A stretch of 64,000 nt of DNA from Triticum aestivum (lineage: Eukaryota > Streptophyta > Magnoliopsida > Poales > Poaceae). The translations under genes were made by a program, and so were the position numbers. The stretch is from positions 681,410,052-681,474,051 of the forward strand of contig NC_057810.1 of the NCBI RefSeq assembly GCF_018294505.1. The letters are read 5' to 3'. The notes under the pieces are model-generated. The model was not told the origin of the DNA and did no database searches. It saw only the letters and a program-made list of their open reading frames with translations. Below are positions 42,866-53,745 of this stretch, in pieces (position 1 is the stretch's first letter; the number at the start of each line of letters is the position of its first letter).

Positions 42866-44606
42866 TGTTGGGGAACGTAGCACAAATTCAAAATTTTCTA
42901 CGCATCACCAAGATCAATCTATGGAGAGACTAGCAACGAGAGAGAGGGGAGTGCATCATCATACCCTTGAAGATCGCGATGCGGAAGCGATACAAGAACG
43001 TGGATGAAGGAGTCGTACTCGTAGCGATTCAGATCGCGGTTGATTCCGATCTAAGCGCCGAACAACGGCGCCTCCGCGTTCAACACACATATAGCCCGAG
43101 GACGTCTCCTCCTTCTTGATCCAGCAAGGGGAGAGGAGAAGTTGAGGGAGAGCTCCGGCAGCACGACGGTGTGGTGGTGGAGCTCGCAGTTCTCCGACAG
43201 GGCTTCACCAAGCACTACGGAGGAGGAGGAGGTGTTGGGGAGGGAGAGGGCTGCGCCAGGGGAAGGGGTGAAGCTCCCATGCACCTCCCCACTGTATATA
43301 GGGGTGGAGGGGGCTGGTTACTTGCCCTCCAAGTCCATTGGGGCGTTGGCAAAGGTGGGAGGAAAGAAATCCCATCATTTCCTTCCCCACCGATTGTTAT
43401 CCCCCCTTTTTAGGGATCTTGATCTTATCCCTTCGGGATATGATCTTATTCCTTCAAAGGGGGGATCTTGGTGCGCCTTGACCAAGGGTGTGGGGCCTTG
43501 CCCCCACTACCCACGTTCATGTGGGTCCCCCCATGCAGGTGGGACCCACTCCGGAACCTTCTAGAACCTTCCCAGTACAATACCGAAAAACCCCGAACAT
43601 TTTCCGGTGGCCAAAATAGGACTTCCCATATATAAATCTTTACCTCCGGACCATTCCAGAACTCCTCGTGACATCCGAGATCTCATCTGGGACTCCGAAC
43701 AACATTCGGTAACTACACACTAATTCCCATAACAACTCTAGCGTCACCGAACCTTAAGTGTGTAGACCCTACGGGTTCGGGAATCATGCAGACATGACCG
43801 AGACAGCTCCCTGGCCAATAACCAACAGCGGGATCTGGATACCCATGTTGGCTCCCACATGTTCCACGATGATCTCAACGGATGAACCACGATGTCAAGG
43901 ATTCAAGCAATCCTGTATACAATTCCCTTTGTCAATCGGTACGTTACTTGCCCGAGATTCGATCGTCGGTATCCCAATACCTCGTTCAATCTCATTACCG
44001 GCAAGTCACTTTACTCGTTCTGTAATGCATGATCCCGTGACTAACTACTTAGTCACATTGAGCTCATTATGATGATGCATTACCGAGTGGGCCCAGAGAT
44101 ACCTCTCCGTCACACGGAGTGACAAATCCCAGTCTCGATTCGTGCCAATCCAACAGACACTTTTGGAGATACCCATAGTGCACCTTTATAGCCACCCAGT
44201 TACGTTGTGACGTTTGGTACACCCAAAGCATTCCTACGGTATCCGGGAGTTGCACAATCTCATGGTCTAAGGAAATGATACTTGACATTAGAAAAGCTCT
44301 TAGCAAACGAACTACACGATCTTGTGCTATGCTTAGGATTGGGTCTTGTCCATCACATCATTCTCCAAATGATGTGATCCCGTTATCAACGACATCCAAT
44401 GTCCATGGTCAGGAAACCATAACCATCTATTGATCAACGAGCTAGTCAACTAGAGGCTCACTAGGGACATGTTGTGGTCTATGTATTCACACATGTATTA
44501 CGGTTTCCAGTTAATATAATTATAGCATGAACAATAGACAATTATCATGAACAAGGAAATATAATAATAACCATTTTATTATTGCCTCTAGGGCATATTT
44601 CCAACA
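42866..44606 (-). repeat. 5' LTR of the Angela/BARE-type element
   Basis: 1,741 bp. It carries the promoter for the element, with minus-strand TATA-like boxes at 44,184-44,191 and 43,294-43,303. It differs from the 3' LTR by substitutions and a few small indels (for example ACTACTACGGAGG against ACTACGGAGGAGG near 36,398 and 43,216). Confidence 0.9.
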
Positions 44607-45839
44607 GGTGTATCTTGAATAATCATCCACAAGCACCAAGCAATACTTTCTACCCCCAAGACTATCAAAGGATGGAGGCCCAAAGAGATCCAAGTGAAGG
44701 AGCTCCAAGGGTCTCTTTGAGTAGATGATAGTCGTGGGAGGGTGAGCCTTCTCATGTAACTTTCCTTCGATACAAGCACTGCAAGCACGATCTTTGGCAA
44801 AACTAACATTTGTTAGTCCACGAACATGGTCCCCCTTGAGAAGACTTTGCAAATATCACATATTGACATGGGCTAAATGGCGATGCCAAAGCCACCCCAC
44901 ATCAACTTTAGCCATTAGGCATGTCGCAGTCTTAGTGGGTCACTGGGAAAAGTTAATCACATAAAGACCGTTCTTGACATGCCCAACAAAGGCTACTTTA
45001 AGAGTCTTGCTCAACAAGAGGGCCACGGTATGAATATCAAAGAAAGTGGCAAAGCCCATGAGTGCAAGTTGACGAACGGAAAGTAGATTGTAAGCAAGGG
45101 ACTCAACAAGCATGACTTTCTCGATCGTTAGATCATGAGAAATGACAACCTTGCCAAGACCCAATACCTTAGAAGATGAGGCATCACCCCACTCGACATT
45201 GGTGGGCATAGAAGGGATCTTGTGCACATCCACCACCAAGTCCTTGCTTCCGGTCATATGATTTGTGGCTCCACTATCGAGCAACCATGATCCCCCACCG
45301 GAAGCAAACACCTACAAGAGATCAATGCTTGGTTTTAGGTACCCATTTTGTAATGGGTCCTTTGATGTTAGTAACAAGGGTCTTAGTAACCCAAATAGAC
45401 CATTCAATGTACTCATAAGGAGAACCAACAAATTTAGCATAAACATGCCCATCACTAGCATGGCACAACACATAAGAAGGGTTAAAGTCGCCGACTTTGT
45501 TAAAGGGGTGGCATTGCCCCTTTTGATATCATCACCCTCCACATTGTTCTTCTTCTCCTTAGGAGCACCCTCTCCCTCCTTCACAAAAGTTTGCTTGAGA
45601 GGGAGAGGTTGTTTGGTCTTGTCGTTCTTCTTCTTGTTCTTGGACTTGGGTGCGAACCAAACTCCCTCCTTGGCCACAACTTCCTTTTGATTGCTCAAAA
45701 GGTCATTGAGGTTCTTCTCACCTTGTATGCACGTCACAAGGCCTTTCTCAAGTTGCTCCTTCAACTTGGCATTCTCCTCCACAAGATGCACATGCTCACA
45801 ACACGGGTTAGTGGCATTTGCATTATCAATCAATACCAT
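44607..45839 (-). pseudogene. Copia polyprotein, 5' part: gag C-terminus, protease, integrase N-terminus (decayed)
   Basis: Continuation of 33,525-36,047 beyond the nested element. Minus-strand order: a Lys-rich gag tail (SKNKKKNDKTKQ, 45,312-45,839), protease with WLLDSGATNHMTG (about 45,250-45,290), the pre-integrase zinc region with CSACIEGKLHEKAH (about 44,750-44,795) and integrase start HLDLFGPPSF and VLVDDYSRYT, cut by the nested element. Frames differ between gag, protease and integrase. The gag start and the 5' LTR are missing, because at 45,840 the sequence passes directly into the second copy of segment B. Confidence 0.8.
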
Positions 45840-45900
45840 ATGAAAATTGTAGTGGGAGGGTAGTAGCTATTAAGGAAAGCAAAATAGAGAATTACCAAAT

Positions 45901-48205
45901 AACGTGTTCTCGTACCCAAACATTTCGGGAAACATCCGGAACCCCTTCCGGTGAATTCCAGAACCCTTTCGGAGACCAAACAACATTATCCCATATATTA
46001 AACTTCATCTCCGGATCATTCTGGAGTTCCTCGTCATGTTCGTGATCTCATTCGGGACTCCGAACAACATTCGGTTACCAACATACATAACTCATATAAT
46101 ACTATATCGTCAACGAATGATAAGCGTGCGGACCCTACGGGTTCGAGAACTATGTAGACATGACCGAGACATCTCTCTGGTCAATAACCAATAGCGGAAC
46201 CTGGATGCCCATATTGGCTCCTACATATTCTACGAAGATCTTTATCGGTCAAACCGCATAGCAACATACATTGTTCCCTTTGTCATCGGTATGTTACTTG
46301 CCCGAGATTCGATCGTCGGTATCTCAATACCTAGTTCAATCTCGTTACCGGCAAGTCTCTTTACTCGTTCCGTAATACATCATCCCGCAACTAACTCATT
46401 AGTTGCAATGCTTGCAAGGCTTATATTGATGTGCATTACCGAGTGGGCCCAGAGATACCTCTCCGACAATCGGAGTGACAAATCCTAATCTCGAAATACG
46501 CCAACCCAACAAGTACCTTTGGAGACACCTGTAGAGGACCTTTATAATCACCGAGTTACGTTGTGACGTTTAGTAGCACACAAAGTTTTCCTCCGGTAAA
46601 CGGGAGTTGCATAGTCTCATAGTCATAGGAACATGTATAAGTCATGAAGAAAGCAATAGCAACATACTAAACGATCAAGTGTTAAGCTAACAGAATGGGT
46701 CAAGTCAATCACATCATTCTCCTAATGATGCGATCCTGTTAATTAAATGACAACTCTTTGTCCATGGCTAGGAAACATAACCATCTTTGATTAATGAGCT
46801 AGTCAAGTAGAGGCATACTAGTGACACTCAGTTTGTCTATGTATTCACACATGTATCATGTTTCCGGTTAATACAATTCTAGCATGAATAATAAACATTT
46901 ATCATGAAATAAGGAAATAAGTAATAACTTTATTATTGCCTCTAGGGCATATTTCCTTCAGTCTCCCACTTGCACTAGAGTCAATAATCTAGTTCACATC
47001 ATCATGTGATTCAACACCAATATTCACATCTGTATGTGATTAACACCCATAGTTCATATCGTCATGTGACCAACACCCGAAGGGTTTACTAGAGTCAATA
47101 ATCTAGTTCACATCGCTATGTGATTAACACCCAAAGAGTACTTAAGGTATGATCATATTTTGCTCGTGAGAGAAGTTTAGTCTCCGGGTCTGTCACATTC
47201 AGAGCCGTATGTATTTTGCAAATATTATATGTCTATAATGCTCTGCACGGAGCTACTCTAGCTAATTGCTCCCACTTTCAATATGTATCCAGATTGAGAC
47301 TTAGAGTCATCTGGATTAGTGTAAAAGCTTGCATCGATGTAACTCTTTATGACGAACTCTTTTTATCACCTCCATAATCGAGAAAGATTTCCTTAGTCCT
47401 CACTAAGGATATTCTTGACCGCTGTCCAGTGATCTACTCTTAGATCAAAATTGTATTCCTTTGCCAAACTCAGAGCAAGGTATACAATAGGTCTGGTACA
47501 CAACATAGCATACTTTATAGAACCTATGACTGAGGCATAGGGAATGACTTTTCATTCTCTTTCTATTTTCTGCCATGGTCGGGTTTCGAGTCTTACTCAA
47601 CTTCACACCTTTGCATCACAGGCAAGAACTCTTTCTTTGACTGTTCCATTTTGAACTACTTCAAAATCTTGTCAAGGTATGTACTAATTGAAAATCTTAT
47701 CAAGCGTCTTGATCTATCTCAATAGATCTTGATGCTCAATATGTAAGTAGCTTTACTGAGGTCTTTCATTAAAAAAACTCCTTTCAAACACTCCTTTTTA
47801 TGCTTTCCAGAAAATTCTACATTATTTCCGATCAATAATATGTCATTCACATATACTTATCAGAAAGGCTGTAGTGCTCCCACTCACTTTCTTGTAAATA
47901 CCGGCCTTTCCAAAAGTCTGTACAAAACCATATGCTTTGATCAACTCATCAAAGCATATATTCCAACTCTGAGATGCTTGCACTAGTCCATTGATGGATT
48001 GCTGGAGTTTGCACATTGTGTTAGCACCTTTCGGATCGACAAAACCTTCTGGTTGCATCATATACAACTCTTCTTCCAGAAATCCATTCAGGAATGCAGT
48101 TTTGACATCCATTTGCCAGATTTCATAAAATGTGGCAATTGCTAACATGATTCGGACAGACTTAAGCATCGTTACAAGTGAGAAAATCTCATCGTCTTCA
48201 CCGGA
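45901..48205 (-). mobile_element. Truncated Angela/WIS-like Copia fragment between 29-bp direct repeats
   Basis: 45,901-46,960 is a partial LTR. It ends ...CCTTCA, so on the minus strand the LTR starts TGAAGGAAATATGCCC, the WIS/Angela subtype. The polypurine tract (46,961-46,972) and the 3' end of the interior follow, up to 48,205. RT peptides QMDVKTAFLNGFLEEELYMM lie at about 48,040-48,110. Neither end is a natural element end. Flanking copies AAGGAAAGCAAAATAGAG plus 11 more bases (45,872-45,900 and 48,206-48,234, one mismatch) are far longer than a Copia 5-bp TSD. Confidence 0.8.
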
Positions 48206-48717
48206 AGGAAAGCAAAATAGAGAATTAACAAATTATTAGTGTTTGATTCTTGCGTTTTTGCCACTTTATTTGGTAAACAGTGCCAAATTGTTTTACAACT
48301 TTGAATTGTTCTTTTGAAGAGTTTTTGTGGAAACCAAATGAATCAATCCTATCAACTGTATTCCATCAATGATCATAAAGGGGAATAGACGTGATGAACA
48401 GATGCATCCGTTCGTGGGGGCGTGGAAAGCATCGGGACTGTTGCCATACGGTCAACCCCATGTGGCGCTTTACAAGGAAGGATTATCCTTTAATTATAAG
48501 ATTAAAAAAATCCTAAACACCCTCTAAGAATTGATTGTCCTTGCAACCGATCATACTTGGAAGTTGGAATCATCTTCAAAAACCTTGTGGGAGAAATTAA
48601 GGGGGAATATACGGTATGCCACTTCTAAAAATACAGTGAGAAAATAACATATATCATCCATGCTTGCATTGATATTCTCTCATTAAAAACTTTACATGAG
48701 AAATCGTTAGAGAAAAC

Positions 48718-49200
48718 TCACAAAGGAAAAAAGTGCAATATTGACGATCTTAACAGGTTATAGTCTAGGATTTCTCCCCCTGAATTTTGCAAGTCACAAA
48801 GTCGCATCATACCAATTTCATTTACACATTTATGAAATAGAGAACTTGGTAAAGACCTGGGTAAATAAATCAGTGACTTTGTTAGCAAACAATTTATTTC
48901 CCTATTCTTTTCTAGTTCATGGGGATAAAACAACTTAGGAGCAATATGCTCTGTGATATACTCCCTCCCTAAAGAAATATAAATGCTCTTATATTTCTTT
49001 ACAGAGGGAGTAGCTCTTAATATAACTTGTGTGCATTTGTAAATATAAGTAGGATTGTCTTCATAGATAATAGTAGTTGATTGCAGCGAACCAGTCCCAC
49101 TTGAACCTTGGAGAAAGTTCAGCATTGTGTGAAGCTGTACACATTCCCGAGATGGTTCGTATAAAGCAATTATCTCATAGTGATTGGTGGATGTAGGCAC
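48718..49200 (-). pseudogene. Copia RNase H remnant (second copy)
   Basis: Duplicate of 24,489-24,972. Here one frame runs through the whole remnant from STNHYEIIALYEPSRECVQL to EIGMMRLCDLQNSGGE, because the upstream frameshift differs. The 50-bp MITE is retained at 48,961-49,010. Confidence 0.75.
48961..49010. mobile_element. Minimal Stowaway-like hairpin (50 bp), second copy
   Basis: CTCCCTCCCTAAAGAAATAT ... ATATTTCTTTACAGAGGGAG with TA on both sides (48,959-48,960 and 49,011-49,012). It is closer to a perfect palindrome than the copy at 24,732. Confidence 0.65.
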
Positions 49201-49410
49201 TAAGGTTTGCTTTGTTGACTTTCAAAAGAAGGTCGTACCTCCATGTAAGAAGACACAACCAGTTTGCGATCTAGCATTATGGGGATCTGACAAGTATCCA
49301 ACATCATATTAACATACCATGGCTCTCTCTTGTTTTTCTCAATAGAAGAAACCAATATCATTGGTGCTCGGAACATATATGAGAAATATTCTTCACATGG
49401 GAAATATTTG

Positions 49411-50030
49411 TCACCAAATGCTTAGGACTTGTACACGTCCTTGCATAATGAGTAGTACAACCGCACTTGTAGCAAATTTGAGAGGTGCTACCCTTATCAT
49501 TTTCCTTAAAATGATTCTTGCCCTTTTGAACTCCATTGCTATTCTAGTTCTCATTACGTCTCCACTTTTCTTTAAACTTCCTATGGTTCTTTTTAGAACC
49601 ATGAAACTTTTGAGTATTATGAGAATTGAAATGCGCTTCAGGTAATGGCAATGTTCCCATTGGACAAGATAGATTATTCGTGTCAAGAATTGTATTGTGG
49701 TTTTCTGCGTAAATAAGTGCATATACCAACTCAAAATGCTTGTATTTCCGATGACGGTGTTGTTCAACAAGTATCCTGATCGTCTTTTCGTGAGATCTGC
49801 ATCCGAAACTACACTATTGCGGAGTATCAACTTATAGTTGATTTGATGCACAATAGAATTGTATGCTATAACAAACCTAAATCCCAAAAGCGGATAAGTG
49901 CTCGGTCTCTTTGCGCTTCGGACAACATCACCGACCTCTATCGATCCTAGTGCTCCTTTAACGAGTTCTAGAGTGATAGAGGACTTTCCTCCATCACATC
50001 TTCTTCTTTCAGAGCAGGATCAAGGTAGTG
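49411..50030 (-). pseudogene. Copia gag remnant with zinc knuckle (second copy)
   Basis: Duplicate of 25,183-25,800. The CCHC motif is retained near 49,433-49,474 and the same deletion joins gag to RNase H, so the deletion predates the segmental duplication. Confidence 0.7.
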
Positions 50031-51354
50031 TCAAATGAAGTGCAAAGCAGCATACTTTGCCATATATGTGATAGCAGGAGCTCCCTGAGCAGGTGTGCTT
50101 ATAGTGCAGATCAGATTAAAAAAATGGTCACCATGTTAATCTAGACATCCATGGGCCACGTTAGATAGTTTCTGTCATCAATGGCAAACTCAACAAATTT
50201 CTTCAGGATATGTCAACCATACCCTGCATGAAGATATCATGCACATTAATATACCCTCATGTAAATTAATTGTGTGTAAAATAAGATGCTTGATTCAAAT
50301 ATAAAGGACGTCTAGGGAAAGCCTAAACGTCCCAAAATGTGAGTTTCTACACACAAGAAAAAGATAATCAGCGTAACATGACAAAGATCTTTGTTTTGTA
50401 GAACACATAGAGGTGGTTTATAATCACCACCAAGTGACAGACCTTATTCTTATGGCTATCTTAATGCCATAATTTGGGTGCATTCGTTTTTTGCATTAGT
50501 CACATGTTGGTAATCACTTCTAAGTAGTGTAGACCTTACTTTTATGTTACTTCACACAACCTTTTGCTATTTAAAACATTTTGAAGATAATCACTACATG
50601 GTGATGTAGACCTCGCGCTTGTGAACAAAGTTATACATTGTGATAAATGCAATCCATAAGTAGCGTGTATTTTTTTGGAAGTAGTCATATCATTTCTTCA
50701 AACATAGTTAACATATAGCAATTAAAATTGCATCTATACATATGTTGATATAAAATGTGCAGACATCACACAGTGATATGCTAGAAATTACACAAACACA
50801 TATGTGTAAAAACTGAAAAACCTAGAATCTAATAGGAAAAGAAATACGAAAAATAGCAATAGTCTAAAACTAGGTAGCCTAGTACCATGGCTCAGGACAC
50901 CCTTATTTTTGTTTTGATAAAAAAAAATCTGATGCTCGTACAGAGCATGTCTGTTCATAGGCCATCAACCGGCCTTTTGTCCCAGCGTGGGTAACTTTAG
51001 CCCAACCGCACGATCGGACAAGAGAGGTGGCGAGATAAAAAAATTCGCCCCTATTGACCAACCGCTCCCGATCCTGATCCAATCTAGGGACGATAGTGGG
51101 CACCTCTCGGCCATCTGTCGTGGTCACCCCAACAACAAGGTGCAAACAGCCGCGCGCGTCCCGTGTGAGACTCCATCGAAGTGCCCATTCATGAGTCCAA
51201 GACTCGCTAGGCTCCACTCCCCTCCCTGACGACCAGCGCCAGCCTTAGCCCGCACGACATGTGACACGATTAAGCAGTCGTGGTGTGGCAACTACGATGG
51301 GGCAGCAGAGCTACTTGCTCCATTGTTGAAGGTGTCCCACGCACAACAACTCGG
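50031..51354. other. Non-coding part of segment B, second copy
   Basis: Matches 25,801-27,165. No gene recognised. Confidence 0.5.
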
Positions 51355-53020
51355 GGCTAATGCTTGATGAAGCAGTCTGGCGTCTACCTCCTCATGTGCT
51401 GAAGTTGGAGATGGCATGTCCAGGATTCCGATGGTTCTAGTGCCACGGGCTCAGCCTCCTCCTCGGCACCGTAGTCTTGTGGTGGAGATGGCTGCGGAGT
51501 TGGACATGAGCCCTGCTCGTGCAGCTGGTGCCATCGTTGTGAAGGAGCTACGTACGAGTTTTGGATCGATGTCGGCGACGTCGATGTCCATCGTGTCATC
51601 TACGGGCTCCATCACTTCGTCCCTGTGAAGCATTGGAGCGGCTGGTCCTGCAAGAATCCGTGTTGGAAGTGGTGTTGCCACCGGCATGGTCGTACCGGGC
51701 TGAGCATAAGAAGGTCCGACATGGTGGTGAGCGCTGATTCCTCGGGCACCATGTCCTCGATGAAGGCTGTAGGGACGCTTTCCAAGCGACAGAAACCATG
51801 TTGGTGGCCTCTGAATGGACGAAGGTCGTCTACATTGCGGTGGTGGTGATGAAGCTCGCCAATACAACGATGGTGACATGCAATCAGGCAACGTCGATGT
51901 CCATCTTCCCGAAGCAGACGAAGGAAGAATCCAGTAGTCATCTGGGCATTGTTGCCTATTTACTTTCTTCCCTTTGTTGTTGGTTTTCCAGCATGTTTGA
52001 TGGCGAGTTCTGCCAATTTCTCTTTCTTAGTTTGAGACAAAGTGTTGATAATGTGTTGTTGTGAAAACTGTATGAAACAATCCAATCAATTGTTCGATGA
52101 TCATAGAATATACACAAGGGGAACACATGTGACGAAGAGATCTGTCAGTTCGTGGGACGTGGAGAGCGTTGGGACGCTTGCCATATGATAAACCGCATGA
52201 CACACTTTTCACGAAGGATTATACTTTAGTTACAAGATTAAATAATTATATTCTATGATAATTGATGGAATACAGTTGGTTTGATTGATTCATTCAGTTT
52301 TCACCACAACACGTCAACAACACTTTATCTCAAACCGAGAGAAAGAGAACTTGGCAGAACAAGTTGACAAATTCGCTGGAAAAACAACAACAAAGGGAAG
52401 AAAGAAAAGGTAGGCAACAATGCCTAGAGGTTTACTGGTATTCTTACTTCGTCTTCTTCGGGGAGATGGTTGTTGAAGTCACCTAATTGAATGTTGTTGT
52501 CGTGGTATTGGCGGGCTTCGTTGCCACCATCGTAATGCGGACGATCTTTGTCATTCGGAGGTTGTCGGCATGGTTTCCATCATTTCAGAGAGCGCCGCTA
52601 TAGCTTTCATCGAGGATTTGGTGTCCGAGGAATCAACGGTCGCCACCATGCCAAACTTTTCGGTGCTCACCCTGGATTGGCCATCCTGGTGGCAGCACCA
52701 CTGTCGGCCAGGATTCTGGCAGGACCAACCGCTCAAATGCTTCACACAGATGAGGTGATGGAGCCTGTGAAAGAGACGGTGTACGTCAACATCAAACCGG
52801 AACTTGCAACTCCTCCATTGCGACCGTGCCCACTGCACAGTAGGGGCCTGTGCCCAACTTTGTCGTCGCTTCCACCACCAGACTACGATGCCGAGGAGGC
52901 CAAGCCCACAACACCAGTACTACCGAGATCCTTGGACATGTCATCTCTAACTCCCGCGCATGAGGAGGTGGACTCCGTGACTGCTTCGTCATGCTCGACC
53001 CTGGGTGGCACCTCTGAAAG
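51355..53020. repeat. Large imperfect inverted repeat, second copy
   Basis: Arms about 51,355-52,112 and 52,247-53,020, spacer 52,113-52,246. Same arrangement as 27,166-28,830. In arm 1 the minus-strand frame is longer than in the first copy (51,451-51,891, 146 residues, with RILAGPAAPMLHRDEVMEPV). Confidence 0.7.
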
Positions 53021-53022
53021 GA

Positions 53023-53745
53023 TCAATATAGTTGACTAGAGGGGGGGGGGAGGGTGAATAGGCAACTAACAATTTTTAGCTTTCCTTTACCAAATTAAAC
53101 TTTGCATCAAAGTAGGTTGTCTAGATATGCAACTAGGTGAGCTACCTATATGATGCAAATAAGCTTGCACAAGTAAAGGCACGAGATAACCAAGAGTGGA
53201 GCCGGTGAAGGCGAGGATGTGTTACCGAAGTTCCTTCCTTTTGAGGGAAAGTACGTCTCCGTTGGAGCGGTGTGGAGGCACAATGCTCCCCAAGAAGCCA
53301 CTAGGACCACCGTATTCTCCTCACGCCCTCACACAATGCGAGATGCCGTGATTTCACTATTGGTGCCCTTGAAGGCGGCGACCGAGCCTTTACAAACAAG
53401 GTTGGGGCAATCTCCACAACTTAATTGGAGGTTCCCAACGACACCACGAAGCTTCACCACAATGGACCATGGCTCCGCGGTGACCCCAACCGTCTAGGGT
53501 GCTCAAACACCCAAGAGTAACAAGATCCACAAGGGATTAGTGGGGGGAATCAAATTTCTCTTGGTGGAAGTGTAGATCGGGGCCTTCTCAACCAATCCCG
53601 AGCAAATCAACAAGTTTGATCGGCTAGGAAGAGAGATCGGGCGAAAATGGAGCTTGGAGTAACAATGGAGCTTTGGGGGGAAGAGGTAGGTCAACATTGG
53701 AGAAGAAGACCTCCTTTTATAGAGGGGGAAACAATCCAACCGTTA
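53023..53745 (-). repeat. Second copy of the large Copia LTR, interrupted by the LARD
   Basis: Matches 28,832-29,590 (one 39-bp deletion near 53,157). It stops at CCGTTA, where the Sukkula-type element is inserted. The rest of this LTR should reappear beyond the window. Confidence 0.8.

Larger units (their letters stand above)
36043..44611 (-). mobile_element. Angela/BARE-1-type Copia retrotransposon, nested insertion
   Basis: An 8,559-bp element (36,048-44,606) in minus orientation. The LTR starts TGTTGGAAATATGCCC, as I remember for BARE-1/Angela/WIS, and ends in CCCCAACA. LTRs are 36,048-37,791 and 42,866-44,606. The primer-binding site is next to the 5' LTR and the polypurine tract is next to the 3' LTR. 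Five-base flanks are AGTGT (36,043-36,047) and GGTGT (44,607-44,611), a TSD with one change. It splits the integrase of the older Copia. The interior is heavily decayed, so the element is probably immobile. Confidence 0.9.
45847..53022 (-). repeat. Segment B, second copy (interrupted)
   Basis: 45,847-45,900 and 48,206-53,022 match 23,947-28,831 with only scattered differences, in the same orientation. The left edge coincides with the presumed LTR terminus (TGTAGTGGGAGG). The interruption is the Angela-like fragment 45,901-48,205. A small sequence replacement distinguishes the copies at 26,900-26,960 and 51,134-51,150. Confidence 0.85.

Noticed and set aside
45872..48234. 29-bp direct repeats as the TSD of a Copia transposition
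   Set aside because: Copia integrase makes 5-bp duplications and neither fragment end is an element terminus.
45847..53745. Second segment B as an independent transposon insertion
   Set aside because: It carries along the first 0.7 kb of the next Copia LTR in the same order as the first copy, which requires duplication of the larger segment.
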